Position numbers and translations under genes: made by a program. Positions 1 through 11,135 of a stretch of DNA of 64,000 nt are shown here, one piece after another; the first letter of the stretch is position 1; each line of letters begins with the position of its first letter. The DNA is from Odontesthes bonariensis (lineage: Eukaryota; Chordata; Actinopteri; Atheriniformes; Atherinopsidae): the NCBI RefSeq assembly GCF_027942865.1, contig NC_134520.1:2788501-2852500 (forward strand). Direction: 5' to 3'. A model generated the notes under the pieces. That model was not told the origin of the DNA, ran no database searches, and was given only the letters and a program-made list of their open reading frames with translations.

Positions 1-611
1 CCTTTTTTATAAAGCTTATAGTTAGGTCTGTTGAATCTGATAGTGTCTGCTAGTGTGTCTTGTTCTGCCTCCACCTCTGGCACCCTCTATACTTTCATTA
101 CCCCCTACCCGAACCAGGGTTTGAATCCCATTCCCGCTTATCTTACCTCTTTTATTTCTCCCCCTACCCGAACCAGGGTTTGCATCCCCACCCCGCTGTG
201 ACTGGTGTGCAGTTGGTGAGAGGCTGAGGTAGCTTGTGGCTGTAAAAAGATGGTTGTTGTGGTGTGAGGAGCAGATCTATATAGGGAGTATAGGGAATTA
301 CTCACTGAGTCTGGTCCTTTATTTTATTATTTATTTTTTCGTTAGCACAAGTTTCTTGTGTTTACCTTGAATAGGGATGGCTCAGGTAATCCTGAAACAT
401 CCCATAGTTAAGCTGCTATAGGCCTAGACTGCTGGGGGGCCTCATCTGTCACACCTTTCCTCACTTTACTCTCTTTATGTATATGTGATATTATTGTGGT
501 CATTTACTCGTGTTTCCCTGTTCCAACAGATATCCTTTGAATGGTGTTACAGTGCCGCCGCCGCTGCGGCCCTCCCCCCCTCCCCCCCTCTCTGTCTTCT
601 CAAACCCCAGC
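1..611. other. Non-coding stretch with a short tandem duplication
   Basis: I see no gene here. The only structure is a unit of about 40 bases (CCCCTACCCGAACCAGGGTT followed by a C-rich tail) present twice, near 101-139 and 161-197. The rest is AT-rich intergenic sequence. Confidence 0.5.
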
Positions 612-951
612 TGGTGGAGGCGGATGGCCACCCTTCCTGAGTCTGGTTCTGCCAGAGGTTTCTTCCTGTTCAAAGGGAGTCGTTTCTCTCCACAGTCGCC
701 TCAGGCACGCTCAGGCCGGGAGATTGGACCGAAAAACAAAAAGTTTTCAGTGCAATCTGTTGGTTTTCTTAGCTAGGAAATTGTTTTTGAATTGGCTCTA
801 TATGAACGAATTGGATTATTTTATGAATTATGATTATTATTAATTAATCGAATTCCAATTGGCTTGAATTGGACTTACTATCTAAGTGCCTTGAGATGAC
901 ATTTGTTGTATTTGGCGCTATATAAATAAAAATGAATTGAATTGAATTGAA
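612..951 (-). repeat. Teleost interspersed repeat, copy 1
   Basis: This segment is the reverse complement of 47156-47465. Both contain the block reading CTGGTTCTGCCAGAGGTTTC on the strand given here and end in a (TGAAT)n-type tail next to a GGCGCTATATAAATAAA motif. A second diverged copy in the window shows it is a dispersed repeat. The simple pentamer tail suggests a non-autonomous retroposon, but I cannot assign a family. Confidence 0.75.
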
Positions 952-2048
952 CTAGACTAGGACGCCTTTAAACTATGCAAGTTTGCATGCGTTGCACTTT
1001 TGCTAGAACAGATTCTGCTAAATCTAACTTTAGAATGTCTGATGCAAAGCAGAGCAGAGCATGATGAACGGTTGGAGTTTGCAGTGAGTCATCTTGCGCC
1101 TCGTGTCTTCGAAACTGAAGACATGGTTGATTACATCTAATTTAATAGCTTCCTGACAATAATGGGAAAATACTTGGTTATAGCATTCTGTGCAACTTAC
1201 TGTATGTTGCAAATCTAAAAATAAACTATGATTGTACACCCACAGGCCAGAGCTGTGCAGAAATAAGTATTTAGTATTTCATGAGATAAATTGGAGTTTT
1301 TTTTTAATGGGAGCCAGTTGGAGCCAGAGACATTTTGAAACTAGCAACAAACGCATGCACACATTTGAAATTCTGCTTATGGTACCTGAAAGTGGGTTTT
1401 ACTACGGTAACTAATTATCTTTAACACGAAGAAGGACATTTCATGCCGTGAATCAGAGGCAGTATAAAAGCAAATCCTTTATTAGAAACCTGAGCAACAT
1501 CTGATCCGAGACGCTCCATATTTGTAGCAACTTTCTTTTTTTCTCAGTGCATGACCGCATCACCCATGTCCACTCACTTAAAAGATAATTATTTTTTTGT
1601 ATTAAAGTGGCTTTGTATATACATGCATGTTAGAGCAAAAATGATCAGCAAAATCAGGGATAGTTTCTAAAGCATCACACAAGACAGGTGTTTCTTTGAA
1701 ATAAAACTGTGAAAATAAAAACGAATCTCATGTAATAATCGATTAACTGATGTGATGCATGACATACTGATCAATTATCAGAGTGGTTGTTACTTGGCGT
1801 TTTCAGCAGTATGTCACACCATGTGAAAATAAACCGAAGCAACTTCTCGTGTTAAACAATAGCGTAATGAAAGAAAGGGATGGTAGGAACAGTTTAAACC
1901 ATATTTCTCAAATGGGCTGTCAGTACTTGGACTCAGTCGCTTGCTTTCTCCTGCTCCTCCGTCTCTCTTTCACAGTCTGGAGTCTTGATTCTCGCTCCGT
2001 GCCAACAGTGTCAGCCTGAACGCACAGAAATGACCCGCTGCCGCGAGG
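952..2048. other. Intergenic, no gene seen
   Basis: AT-rich sequence with only short open frames that lack splice context or family resemblance. It lies 3' of the minus-strand TMEM61-like gene A, so some of it may be untranslated region of that gene, but no clear polyadenylation signal can be tied to it. Confidence 0.4.
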
Positions 2049-2139
2049 TCACGCACACACACGCACACACACACACACACACGCACACACACACGCACAC
2101 ACACGCGCACACACACGCACGCACACACACACACACACA

Positions 2140-2196
<57 letters not shown>
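2049..2196. repeat. (CA)n microsatellite with CG interruptions
   Basis: About 148 bases of almost pure ACACAC with scattered CGCACA and GTACAC interruptions. It lies about 77 bases beyond the stop codon of TMEM61-like gene A, probably inside the 3' untranslated region of that minus-strand transcript. The open frames through it on both strands (His-Thr and Cys-Val runs) are artefacts. Confidence 0.97.
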
Positions 2197-2198
<2 letters not shown>

Positions 2199-2272
2199 CG
2201 TCCGTTCAAAGGTCTCACTGAGAACCGAGGACAAAAAGGCACTGCCGTGAGTTCGGGCTTTGCAACAGAGAG

Positions 2273-5200
2273 TTAAAGCTGCTCGTTGTGCTCTTGGCTC
2301 TTCATCACCGTGTCATAGGATGGAGGCGGCTCCATGGTCCAGGGCGGCGGGGTGGAGGGCAGGGAGGGCTCAGGGTCCGGTGTCCTGCCGACAGAGTCGG
2401 CCGACATCTCCCGACGGATTCGGTCCAACCTCCTGAAGACAGGATGCAAGAGAGGCCATGAAACAGGAGCGATAGTGTTTATGCTTCATCTGGTACTTGA
2501 ACTCCTTTACGGTGTTTACGTTCAACTTAAAACCGCTTTACACTCGTAACCTTTTAAGCACCCACTCCTCTGTACATATTCGACCCCAATTATCACAAAG
2601 CAGTTTGCACTTTAACACCTTAGCCCTGTTTAGCTACGTCATGCCGACACAAGGTGGCGGCTGAGGCGAGGTTTTAATAAAGGCTGCAGTAACTAAAGCA
2701 GAAGATGTGGAGATAGCTGAAGAGAAAAATCAAGGAAAAGGAGAGTATTCAAACTAAAGCCTTTGCCTTGGCCACGTACTACAAAAAAAACTGAGGGGAA
2801 ATATTCTTGCATGTCAGCTAAACTTTCTTTTAACCAGTTATGTGAGGTAAACTTTTTTTTCTTTCCATCTCCCTTGACACGCGTATCGAAACCGTTTTTC
2901 TTTCTCTCAACATTTTCCTAACAGCTGTCGTGTATGTGTGAAGAACTTTAAGCTTGTTTGATTGGACAGGACATAGTTATTTCAGTCAGCCTATCTCTCA
3001 ACACGGGCTCACATTTTACTTTACAACAAATTCTACATGACCTGAGACTATTCTTCTTCCTTTCAAATCCTTACAGTGTCTACATCTAACACTTCCAACT
3101 ACTTTAATGTTTATCGCCTTGTAATCCGACTCCTCAGGGGGTTCCCATCAGCTCCTTTGTGACCTAAAACTCTTTTTCCTGATGTTCTGTCAACTATCCC
3201 TGCATTTACCCTTGAATCGGTTTACCCTTCATGTAACACCTCTACTCCTCCCTTAATTGTCCGCTATCATTCACCTCTGTTTTGTGACTGTAATCCAGAT
3301 CCCGACAGCCTCGTCTGCCTTTCAGCCATTACATCCCAGCAAACACTTCAGCTGCTGTGGTGTAATTACAGTTCAGGTCAAATCTACCACAACGGTCAGG
3401 AAGACGGTCTTCCAGGTGCAAACTATATAGTAACATGTATGCTTTTTCGGGGACTCAAAGCTCTCTGCATGCACGTCCTCATTTGGTTATAATCACCACG
3501 TAATGCTCAAGGCCTGGATTAACTATATGGGCCTGCGGCACAGTGCCCAGGGGCACCAACCATTCACAGCCAGTGGGGGGGCACCACACGACAAACTTTT
3601 AAAAATAGTTTTTTCATGAATGTTTGTACACTTAAAAATGGTTACACTTGACATAAATATTCATATAAAATTCATTATTAAAACTAATGTGATAAGAACA
3701 GCAACGATATATCATAATTCTGAGCAATAGTGGCCTAATGTGAACATTAACCCCCCTCCCTCAACCTGTCAGTTGAGCAAGTCCACCTATGGTGAAATGT
3801 ATCATGTTTTTTAAAAAACGCGGTAAAAAAAAAAAAAAATGGATAAACATCAATTGAGTGGTTGTGCGAAGAGAAAATAAAAAAAGAGAAAGACTCCAGG
3901 GGTTTAGCGGCAATTAAAAATGTTCCAGTGTTAGATCGATGTTCACCCGAGGGGTACAGTGACTGGAAACACCCGGACAGTCACAGCCCATGAGAGGAGC
4001 GCAAGCCACCGCGAGTGTCTGCTCGCACTTCTCAAGAGGTCACAGAATGCGGGTACGGTTGATGTTGTTCTCAGAGAACAGAAAGAGGATGCGGCGAAGT
4101 ATTGGAGAGAGGTGATGCGACGCATTGTGGCTGTGATTAAGTTTTTAAGTGTGCGTGCAGTATTTCTCACAGATGTGAAGGCAATGTGTGGTGGTGGGCC
4201 GGGGGGGGGGGGGGGGGGGGGGTATAAAAAATAAAATTCTTCAAAATAATTCCTCCGTTAATAATTGGTCACACAGAACTTTATTGTATTAACCCATAAG
4301 AACCCAGACCCATTTCTACTTGAATGAAATTAAGGGGGTTATACACAGACTAAATAGACCACATAGAACCCATTTCAGATTTTTTTTCCAAAATACCACC
4401 CCCCACTGTCAGAGATCTGTAATGTGACATAATGTCACATTAGGAGTTAAGAACCTGATAATTTCTCCATCAAGGAAAATGATGGGGGACGTAAGGATGT
4501 GTGACACTGAACAGGTGCGGCTTATCTGCAGATTTTCCATCTTCATTGTAAACAAATTTATAACATAGCTAATTACACTGGTCGGACTGTTCAGCTCTGT
4601 TCAGACTGATACTCCGGTTCAGGCTGGTCCTCATCCTCAACACGTCTCTTTTTCAATTGCGGAAAAGATTTTTCAATACTCATCTGGATTGAAGCAGCAA
4701 ACATTCAGTGTAAGAGTTTAAAAAACCTACTTTATTTTATTCACAGCTGCTAGTGTTTTGACCTCGACAACCCAACTACATTTTTTTTTTTTTTACGGCA
4801 AACTTGCGACTTGTTAACTTTATAAAGAAGGCGTAATCGCTTGTGTGCTATGGGTCGGGGCGGGACATCCCAACATTGTAATCAAAATATAAAATATTTT
4901 CATAGGACTTTTTAATGTGTGATTTTATAAAGGTGCACGTGATACCAACCTTTCGTGTTTCGTGGGGGGGGGCCACTTGAGGTTAGTGCCCAGGGTCACC
5001 ACAATGACTTAATACGGCCCTGGTAATGCTTCAACTGACTGTCCATTTTCTTTTATTGATTTCAGGTAACATTTCAGCTCCTTCTTGTGTCTGCTTGCTA
5101 CGTCTCCACATCTTTCTGCGCCGACAGATCAGCCAGTGAAATAACCTTAAGCCTGTAATTGAAGTGCTCTTCACAGTCACAACAAACTCATCCCAAACTT

Positions 5201-6917
5201 CCAGCTTTCCTCCAGTAATACTCCTCACTCTCCTTTTTTGGGGGTCTCTGCTTTACATGCAAATATGCATCTAGAACAACTCAACTACTCACTACTCTCC
5301 AATATTTGAACTTTACATCAAGGGTCCACGAGTGAAAGTCACACAAGGTTTAGAAATACCGATCAGCCTGAGTTTCGACAGTGTCTGGCGGTAGAAAAAG
5401 CCATGATGATGAAAACTGCACTCTCGGCATCTTGCTGTCCCAGTACTGGACAATAAGCAGAGCTATTGCAGATTACTTTTGACAATTCCAGGCAGAGTCT
5501 GTCTGCCACATGCTGCTGTTGTCTCCATGACCTACTTTCTAAATATCGCTCCATAATCAGAGAATCTGTTGCTTTTCAGCAGCTAAAGTTATCAGGTCCC
5601 TGACATCCCCCCCCCCCCAAGGGATCTCTTCACCAAGACCACGGGATGGTGTGTTCTAGTATACGTCTGCAAGTGTTGCATGAGGAAGCCTGAAAAACAG
5701 CCTGCTTGATCCCCAAAGAGAGTCCCATTGTTCTCAGTGCCAGGGGTTTCCCGTCTGCTGGCGGGGCACTGGTTCACCTCTTGGAACAGACCGATATCTC
5801 TGCAGCTATAAAGCGATCGCCATCAAACTTTCTGCACGCACCGATAGTTTCCAGAGACCGAATCTAAAATAAACTTTGTTGATCTCCAAACCATTTTCCT
5901 TTGAAACACCACGAGGTGCGAGTTGTGGCTTCGAGTGAAATATCTGGACAGCTATTGGATGGATCACCACAAAATATGGCACACACATGCCTCCCTGAGC
6001 ACCATTTATCATCCCTTTGGTGAGCCCGACAGTTTCCACCAAGATCAGAGCTCTCACTTGGCCAAATCTAGTCACTTCAAAACTAAGAGCGACCCCGGCA
6101 GCCTCAGCTCTACGCCGTGTTGAAGGGCTAAGTGGCACATTTTAGCATCCTAACACTGTAATTTAATACGGCCAACATGTTCCACATACCTGCTGACGAT
6201 AAGCATCGTAAAGCACATGTTAGCATGCTGACTCTAGCAGTGAGTACAGCCTTAGCAAGCTGCTACCAAGGATGGAGGTGTTGAATCGAGTTGAATTGTG
6301 AGCCCTCAATATGATTGCACTGGAACTTTTTACTTTACTTTTACTATTTTTATTCTTTTGTATATTATGCATTGTATATTATTTAGATATCTTTATACTG
6401 TGTGCCTTATATCTTTTGTGTATCCAAAGCCAAGAGCTCCTGAACTAAATTTAATTATGCCTGCATAGTGACAATAAAGATTCTTGATTCTTTCAAGCTG
6501 CCTGTGGTTATATTTGTTAGAGGCCCCAAAGTGTGACACTATCGAGTGTTCCATGCAGGAGCAGCCAAAGAACGACTTTTTCTTTCCCATCAGTCACCCT
6601 ACTCTGCCTGTCTGTCTCTTCTGCTGTCCCGCACACTTTGGGAACGTGTACCTTTGTATGGCGAGGGCCTGCTGTGGGTTGAAGCGCGTGCCTGTGCGGG
6701 GGTGCAACAGAAAGTGTCCTGGCACAGCCACCTGAAGATTCCTCATGGCCATGCAGATTCCACTAACCAGCAGGCCCACACCCCCCAGGCCCAGAAATAT
6801 CCCGAGCACAAACAGCGGGACAGTCGGGTGGGCCACGCCCAGACCAAAGACCATGACCCCCCCGGCAGTCATCAGCACCACGCCCAGACAGAGCAGCGTG
6901 CCGTGATGGACCGACAT
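2273..6917 (-). CDS. TMEM61/barttin-like two-helix membrane protein, gene A
   Basis: Two coding exons, 6917-6652 and 2432-2273, give 141 aa. Exon 1 starts at ATG 6917 and ends in AG before GTACAC. Exon 2 follows a CTTCAG acceptor. Donor phase 2 meets one leading base, so the frame is exact (266+160=426 nt). Residues about 7-27 and 31-58 are two hydrophobic helices joined by a very short loop. The C-terminal tail is proline-rich and carries PPPSY (a PY motif, the usual ligand of NEDD4-type WW domains) ten residues before EHNEQL. Size, two N-terminal helices and PY tail match TMEM61, and more loosely barttin, the chloride-channel subunit. The paralogue at 51610-53873 begins with the same M-x-x-HHG start and shares the intron phase. 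The barttin CQCYPK stretch after helix 2 is absent, so I favour TMEM61-like. Function is unknown. The 4.2-kb intron holds hAT insertions and old repeats. Confidence 0.8.
3841..4160 (+). pseudogene. hAT transposase N-terminal remnant (ZMYM1-like/DUF4371 type)
   Basis: The best-preserved stretch, from 3989, reads HERSASHRECLLALLKRSQ followed by a YWREVMRRIVAVIKFL segment. This resembles the start of the DUF4371/hAT domain in the zinc-finger MYM-type hAT transposases common in fish. Upstream, 3841-3960 gives MDKHQLSG-like codons, but stops interrupt it. Coding similarity ends at about 4158, where the unrelated repeat begins. It encodes no RNase H-like catalytic core and cannot make an active transposase. 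Confidence 0.7.
4158..4961 (+). mobile_element. Truncated copy of the 58565-59636 hAT-type element
   Basis: From CAG at 4158 (TATTTCTCACAG, against CAGTGTTTCCCACAG in the complete copy), the sequence runs parallel to 58565-59356. It includes a G-tract (4200-4222) after GTGGTGGTGGGCC and stops after CCAACCTTTCGTG. The right end and right inverted repeat are missing. It interrupts the transposase remnant of the surrounding hAT element, either as a nested insertion or as material captured during an internal rearrangement. Confidence 0.75.
5790..6290. repeat. Old teleost interspersed repeat
   Basis: Contains the block CTATTGGATGGATCACCAC followed by AAAATATGGCACACAC, and further on GTTAGCATGCTGAC-type motifs. 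I recognise this as a highly repeated, diverged teleost element, but not its class. No second copy is visible in this window. Open frames on both strands are fortuitous. Confidence 0.5.
6310..6497 (+). repeat. LINE-like 3' tail ending in ATTCTTG repeats
   Basis: A T-rich stretch leads into GACAATAAAGATTCTTGATTC, the kind of 3' end with short heptamer repeats seen on 5'-truncated fish LINE copies. No coding part remains. It lies just 3' (plus strand) of the old repeat and within the gene A intron. Confidence 0.45.
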
Positions 6918-8299
6918 CTCCGGCGCTCCAGGGGTTCACTCCTTCCAGCTACAGCTGCGCCTCAGCCAGTCTGCAGCGGAGAGAAGACAGATGCTGCTGA
7001 GGTGTGTGCACGTGCGTGCGTGTGTGGCAGTGAGGGTGGGAACAGTTAGTGGCAGCAAACAGAAAGCTGACTTCAGGAGGAAACTAAAGGAATATGTGCA
7101 ACATGTAAATCCTCTCTGCGCACGTGTGCGCTTCGGCTTGAACATGGATCCGCTGCCCTACCTGGCAGGATGTCGCGGGTATGAGCTGCTCAGCTGATGG
7201 TCGGCTGAAGGCTTGATCATTCCTCTTTTTCCTTGTCATCAACTTTAATTCCCCCTGTGATGCCCGCCTGGCGCTTTCCCGATCCCTGGAAAAATGTGTG
7301 GGGGGCAGCCTATCCGGGTTAGTCGGTGTGTCCTGGGAATCCGCCGCGCCTCTCTCATGATGTGCCACTCTGCCACTTCGCTTTCTTTCCGCGCGGAACA
7401 CTCATGCCCAGTGTTTTTCGGAGGATGGGGGGAGGTGTGTGTGTGTGTGTGTGGGGGGGGTTCACAGCACCGAAAATCTGTTGGACGGAAGCTGGTGTTG
7501 TTTGTGGGTCGGGTTCCGTCGGGTCGGGTCGGGTTCCGTGTGGATCTCATCCGCCTCAGAGGCAGCAGCAGCGGGGACGCGCGCTGTGAGGAAGTGCTTT
7601 CCTGGTTTTTATTGAGGAGGGGTTGCAGTGACGAGCGGCGGAGGGCAGGGCGTCCACACCGCCTGAACATCGTCACTTTGACTTTGTTTAGAAGAGCAGT
7701 TTGGACAGAGAGAGTTACAATGAGCCGTTACACTGCGAGTGAAAACAGAGATGTGAGCTGGGGGGGGGGGGGGGGGAGTGGGGGAATCATCCCGGCCAAC
7801 CCTGTGGGGTGGACCAGGCGAGAATACGCGGCGCGATGCAGCCACATTTAAAAATCCATTTAGAATCCAACATTGGTCTCTTTAAAAAGCTCGAATTTAC
7901 ACTTCCGCTAGAACCCCCCCCCCCCCCCCCCCCCTGCTTCTGTCATTTGATCTGATATATTTTGGCAATGAATTACAATAATCATACTGGCTTAGGAGAT
8001 GCTTTCAAAGACTCGCAACACATTGTGACCGCGCCACGTATGAAAAATAGACATAAAGTAGGGAGCCATTTCAGGGCCTAACGTTCAAATTTTCACTTTT
8101 TTCATCCAAGTTTTTCAAGTTCAAGATTTCAGACATTTTCAGATTCAGATATTTTGTTTTCAGTTCAAAACTCTTTTTTTTTTACATTTTCTGTTTAAAA
8201 CTTGGAGCTGCTCTGTTGCGAGGGGCGGGGCTTCAGATGACAGGGGCGTGGAATCATGAGTGACAGCGGACTCCCTCAGTCACGTTGCCTTCAGGAAAT
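6918..8299. other. Upstream region of gene A, GC-rich with homopolymer tracts
   Basis: Sequence upstream of the minus-strand ATG at 6917. It is CpG-richer than its surroundings between about 7250 and 7850, with repeated GTCGGGTC units near 7508-7535, so the promoter and any non-coding first exon of gene A may lie here. Homopolymer tracts include a G run at 7760-7776 and a C run near 7914-7934. I see no coding exon; the long plus-strand frames here lack family resemblance and splice sites. Confidence 0.4.
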
Positions 8300-8545
8300 G
8301 TAGGATCTATAACAACTTGTTTGACACCTCTTAAACACGGTATTAACGTGATTAATATAACATGTGCCACTGGCAAAAAAACTGGTTACTTAAGCCATTT
8401 GGGTAAACACCCGACACAAATCGTTGAGTAAGAGTGATAAATGTTGCCAAATCGATCAGTATTCTCAGCCACACTTCAGAAGTGGACATTTCCCACACTC
8501 ACAAAGTATCGCACACTTCACTTCAACATGGTTTCTTCCTGGTCA
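8300..8545 (+). repeat. Dispersed repeat R1, copy 1
   Basis: About 245 bases matching the reverse complement of about 46170-46415. Shared blocks include ACAACTTGTTTGACACCTCT, GATAAATGTTGCCAAATCGA and CATGGTTTCTTCCTGGTCAT. No coding content. Its origin is unknown; it lies just outside the hAT transposase remnant at 8761-9192. Confidence 0.75.
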
Positions 8546-8760
8546 TCTGATCTTAAGGCCTCGGTATGATTCTCCATCGCTATCCATCAATCCGACTCCG
8601 TGGTCACTTGAACCTTTCAAAGTTCTCCGTCGGGATGTCGGATACGCAAGGCAGTTCACCTCCCAATCAGTAGGTGTCGCTACGTTAGACGACCCAATCT
8701 TGCGACGTCTATCGTGAAAGTCGTTGATTGTTTGTTTACATTCCGGCTCCGTTCCACTCC

Positions 8761-9192
8761 TCACAGTGAAGAAAATACAGCAGCCATAGAGCCCCCGGCC
8801 TCCATTTCCCTTCTTCTGTCTCTGCATCTTGTGTCCAGTGCAGTTCTATGTCCCTTTGCAATCCATGACCTCACATATGGAACGGGGTTGAACCGGGTAA
8901 GTGGCGGGCCGACAAGACAAAGGAAGAGTAGGGAGGAGATGGTTGAGGGGAGAAGAGACGCCCTGTTTTCTGAACAGATTAAGTTCATCTGGGAAAAGCC
9001 CCTCTCACACTCTGCACTTGAGATGGGGATAGTGTTGACCGCAGCCAAGAGGTCTTTCAGTTCATCTGGGATGAATGTCCCATTATTGTCACGGTATTCC
9101 CTGAATGCCCTGATGACCCTCCGCAGGCTATCGATGCAAAACTGCTGGCAGAGCGTCTCAACTTCACTATCGTTTTGGACCAGACTGGTCAC
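8761..9192 (-). pseudogene. hAT transposase C-terminal fragment (KIAA1586-like family)
   Basis: A 143-codon minus-strand frame. Its centre has VNTIPISSAECERGFSQMN, then a leucine-rich RASLLPSTISSLLFL stretch and VGPPLTRFNP...YVRSWIAKGH. This is the C-terminal dimerisation (hATC) domain of the hAT lineage that also gave KIAA1586-type proteins. The N-terminal BED finger and catalytic core are absent, so this is a deletion remnant. Upstream on the same strand, to 9581, lies what looks like the element's 5' terminal sequence. Confidence 0.85.
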
Positions 9193-9581
9193 TGACTTTG
9201 AAAAAGTTAAGTAAAGTTTGTTGTCTTTTTGACATCATAGACACGTAGCTAACTGTTATTCAACCAGCGCAAGCGGATGTGTCACACCTCTCGTCTCCCT
9301 CGTCTCCCCCCTCTTCCCCCTCTCCCCTCGCTCTTCCCCTGAAAATTGAAACACATCAAAAAGGCAAACACAAGATTTTTGAGGAACTTCAATGGAGAAT
9401 AAAGACTAACTAGACATATAACAACATTGAACACCGCACAAACAGTCTTTTTTTTTTTCATTTTGGCAATTTATTTTTCATAGTGACATGGGAGGTGGCG
9501 GATCCAATAAAAATGGTTCCGGATCCAATTTCAGAGGTGCCGGAACATGTTCCGGCGTGTTCCAGCTCAAATTAAGCCCTG
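9193..9581 (-). mobile_element. 5' terminal part of the KIAA1586-like hAT element
   Basis: On the minus strand it begins CAGGGCTTAATTTGAGCTGG and continues through a GTTCCGG-rich subterminal palindrome (GCCGGAACATGTTCCGGC), as expected for this hAT type, towards the transposase remnant. A weak partner (CAGGGCCTAA) occurs at 8072, but the flanks do not match, so the full extent and target duplication are unresolved. Confidence 0.65.
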
Positions 9582-9663
9582 GCCCCTTGTCATGTTGTCA
9601 GGCTGAAATGTTTCCTCATACGACACGGACACAACCTGCGCGTGTTTAATAAGTTAAACTTAC

Positions 9664-10453
9664 ACGTGGTCTCCTTTGTCTGCGGCGCTCTGCTCTCCTT
9701 CCTTCATGAAACCAAGAAGTATCGCCACGCTCGATCCTGACTCTCTCTGTGAGCTCTTCCAGCCTCCATGTTAGACGCCTGATGTGATCGTCCATGATTA
9801 AAGCTGCAGTCTGCAACTCTTTTTCAAGCATAATGCCTGGAACTGTCCGGGGATTCTGAAAGTGGTACATTAAATACCCCAATACAAAAAAAAATGAGTT
9901 CTCTAGGTCCCCTATATGTCCCGCTAGGTCCCTCCAAAGCCAGCAGGTTTGTTTACAAAATTGCAGACCGGACCGGTAAAAGGTAACCAATCAGGTTACG
10001 AGCTGGGCTCTGCTGCCTGTCAATCACCGATTGTGCACGCGCGATACAAGGTAGGCTCGTCCCCACGCTTATTTATCTGGACTATTGAACTTCATTACGG
10101 GCTAGTCTACTTACTGTGTCTTCCATGATCGCAAATGACAGGTGAGTTGATGAATGAGGAGTCGTGTAAGCGCATCTGGCATGCCCGTAGACGTGCACGA
10201 GTTCTCATGTGTTTTGAAGGGGCGGGACAGGAAGTTGAATAACTTTTTATTTTTCGGTTAAAAAATAAGCATTTCTTGCATTTTGCGACTACGGAGGTCA
10301 CCGTTTTCAACTTCAAGCGTTCTGATAGATCATGTAAACTCTTAAAATCCCAAAAAGTAGGACTTTACGTATGACAACAACAAATCTTGCAGACTGCAGC
10401 TTTAATATCACCATCATATAGTCCATGAACACGGTGGCCTCCCCGCTCTCCAT
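9664..10453 (-). pseudogene. Exon-like frame interrupted by a TTAA MITE, possibly a Harbinger first exon
   Basis: A minus-strand frame starts at ATG 10453 (MESGEATVFMDYMMV), is broken by the MITE at 9798-10405, and resumes as MDDHIRRLTWRLEELTERV followed by an Arg-rich tail. It ends at a consensus donor (GTAAGT at 9663). If the MITE and one TTAA copy are ignored, the two parts are in the same frame without a stop. The product is about 65 codons, acidic then highly basic. The layout (hydrophobic Met-rich start, Arg-rich end, donor) resembles the first exon of some HARBI1-like transposase genes, but I cannot confirm this. No partner exon is recognised. Confidence 0.4.
9798..10405. mobile_element. 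TTAA-flanked MITE, copy 1
   Basis: The ends are inverted repeats TTAAAGCTGCAGTCTGCA on the left and its complement on the right, with TTAA at both borders (9798-9801 and 10402-10405). The insert is about 608 bp. A second copy lies in opposite orientation at 43751-44359. TTAA targets fit the piggyBac or Kolobok superfamilies; no transposase is encoded. It interrupts a reading frame at 9664-10453, and that frame is restored if one TTAA is kept. Confidence 0.88.
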
Positions 10454-10550
10454 GTTAGCTTCTAGGTGGTGTTTTTTTCTTCTCTCCTTACTTTTTGCGG
10501 GTTTTGTTTTGTTTTGTTGTTGAATGTGGCGCTAAAGTAAAGGCTCTAGC

Positions 10551-10787
10551 ATGGTTGCCGCGTCTGTTAGCGCGAGCGGTGTTGATGACGTCACGATTTC
10601 GTGCCCGCAATATATACTGGCGCAAGTCGATGCGCCTGTAGTTGCAATTTTCTCCGTCACAGAGGTGTCGCTGCTACGAGAAGATTACCGCTATTCTACA
10701 ACGAAAAAAGTCAAGAAGAAAATGCCAATGACAACAACAGGACTACTAACATCCATGATACTGCTGCAGTATCTAGAAGATGAAATG
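10551..10787 (+). pseudogene. HARBI1-like transposase, N-terminal segment
   Basis: The plus-strand frame ends MILLQYLEDEM at the point where an L2 LINE begins. The same leader sequence (GGCTCTAGCATGGTTGCCGC onward) recurs at 41594-41805, identifying the 5' end of a PIF/Harbinger element. The frame continues at 15618 after the L2, with the 10-bp duplication AGATGAAATG on both sides (10778-10787 and 15618-15627). The initiator may be one of the Met codons near 10721-10751. Confidence 0.7.
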
Positions 10788-11135
10788 GCAAGGCAAGGCA
10801 ATTTTATTTATAGAGCACAATTCATACACAGGGCAATTCAAAGTGCTTTACAGCTACATAAAATCACAAGAAGGCAATAAAACCATTAAAAAGGAATAAA
10901 AAAAATAAAAGAAAGAAATTAAAAAAGAAAGAAATTTAAAACCCATTAAAATAATCATTAATTAATTAAAAAGTGAAGAGTGCAGATAAAATACTTTCAG
11001 GTGTCATATGCACAGCTAAATAGAACTGTTTTCAGCCTGGATTTAAACATTGTCAGAGTTGAGGCCTGTCTCACATCTTCTGGAAGACTGTTCCAGATTT
11101 TAGGGGCATAAAACTGAAACGCAGCCTCAGCTTGT

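Larger units (their letters stand above)
3508..5022 (+). mobile_element. hAT element with 8-bp target duplication, in the gene A intron
   Basis: The ends are imperfect inverted repeats: CAAGGCCTGGATTAA on the left and, inverted, CAGGGCCGTATTAA on the right. They are followed inwards by GCCCAGGG(G/T)CACC blocks. The flanks are the exact 8-bp direct repeat GTAATGCT (3500-3507 and 5023-5030), the hallmark of hAT insertion. The interior has a decayed transposase N-terminus (about 3841-4160) joined to sequence shared with the 58565-59636 element, so the copy is non-autonomous. Confidence 0.88.

Noticed and set aside
1970..2242. Open frames through the (CA)n tract on both strands
   Set aside because: They encode only Cys-Val or His-Thr runs and exist because the dinucleotide repeat has no stop codon.
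5806..6138. 110-codon minus-strand frame
   Set aside because: Falls in a recognised old teleost repeat; no protein family match.
2273..6917. Gene A as barttin (BSND)
   Set aside because: Two helices and a PY motif fit, but the conserved barttin residues just after helix 2 are missing and gene A is closer in start and intron plan to gene B.
7245..7851. Several 80-185 codon frames upstream of gene A
   Set aside because: Low-complexity Gly/Arg/Pro content from G- and C-rich DNA, no splice context, no family resemblance.
8072..8092. CAGGGCCTAACGTTCAAATTT as left end of the KIAA1586-like hAT
   Set aside because: Resembles the right terminus over ten bases, but the 8-bp flanks (AGCCATTT and GCCCCTTG) do not match.
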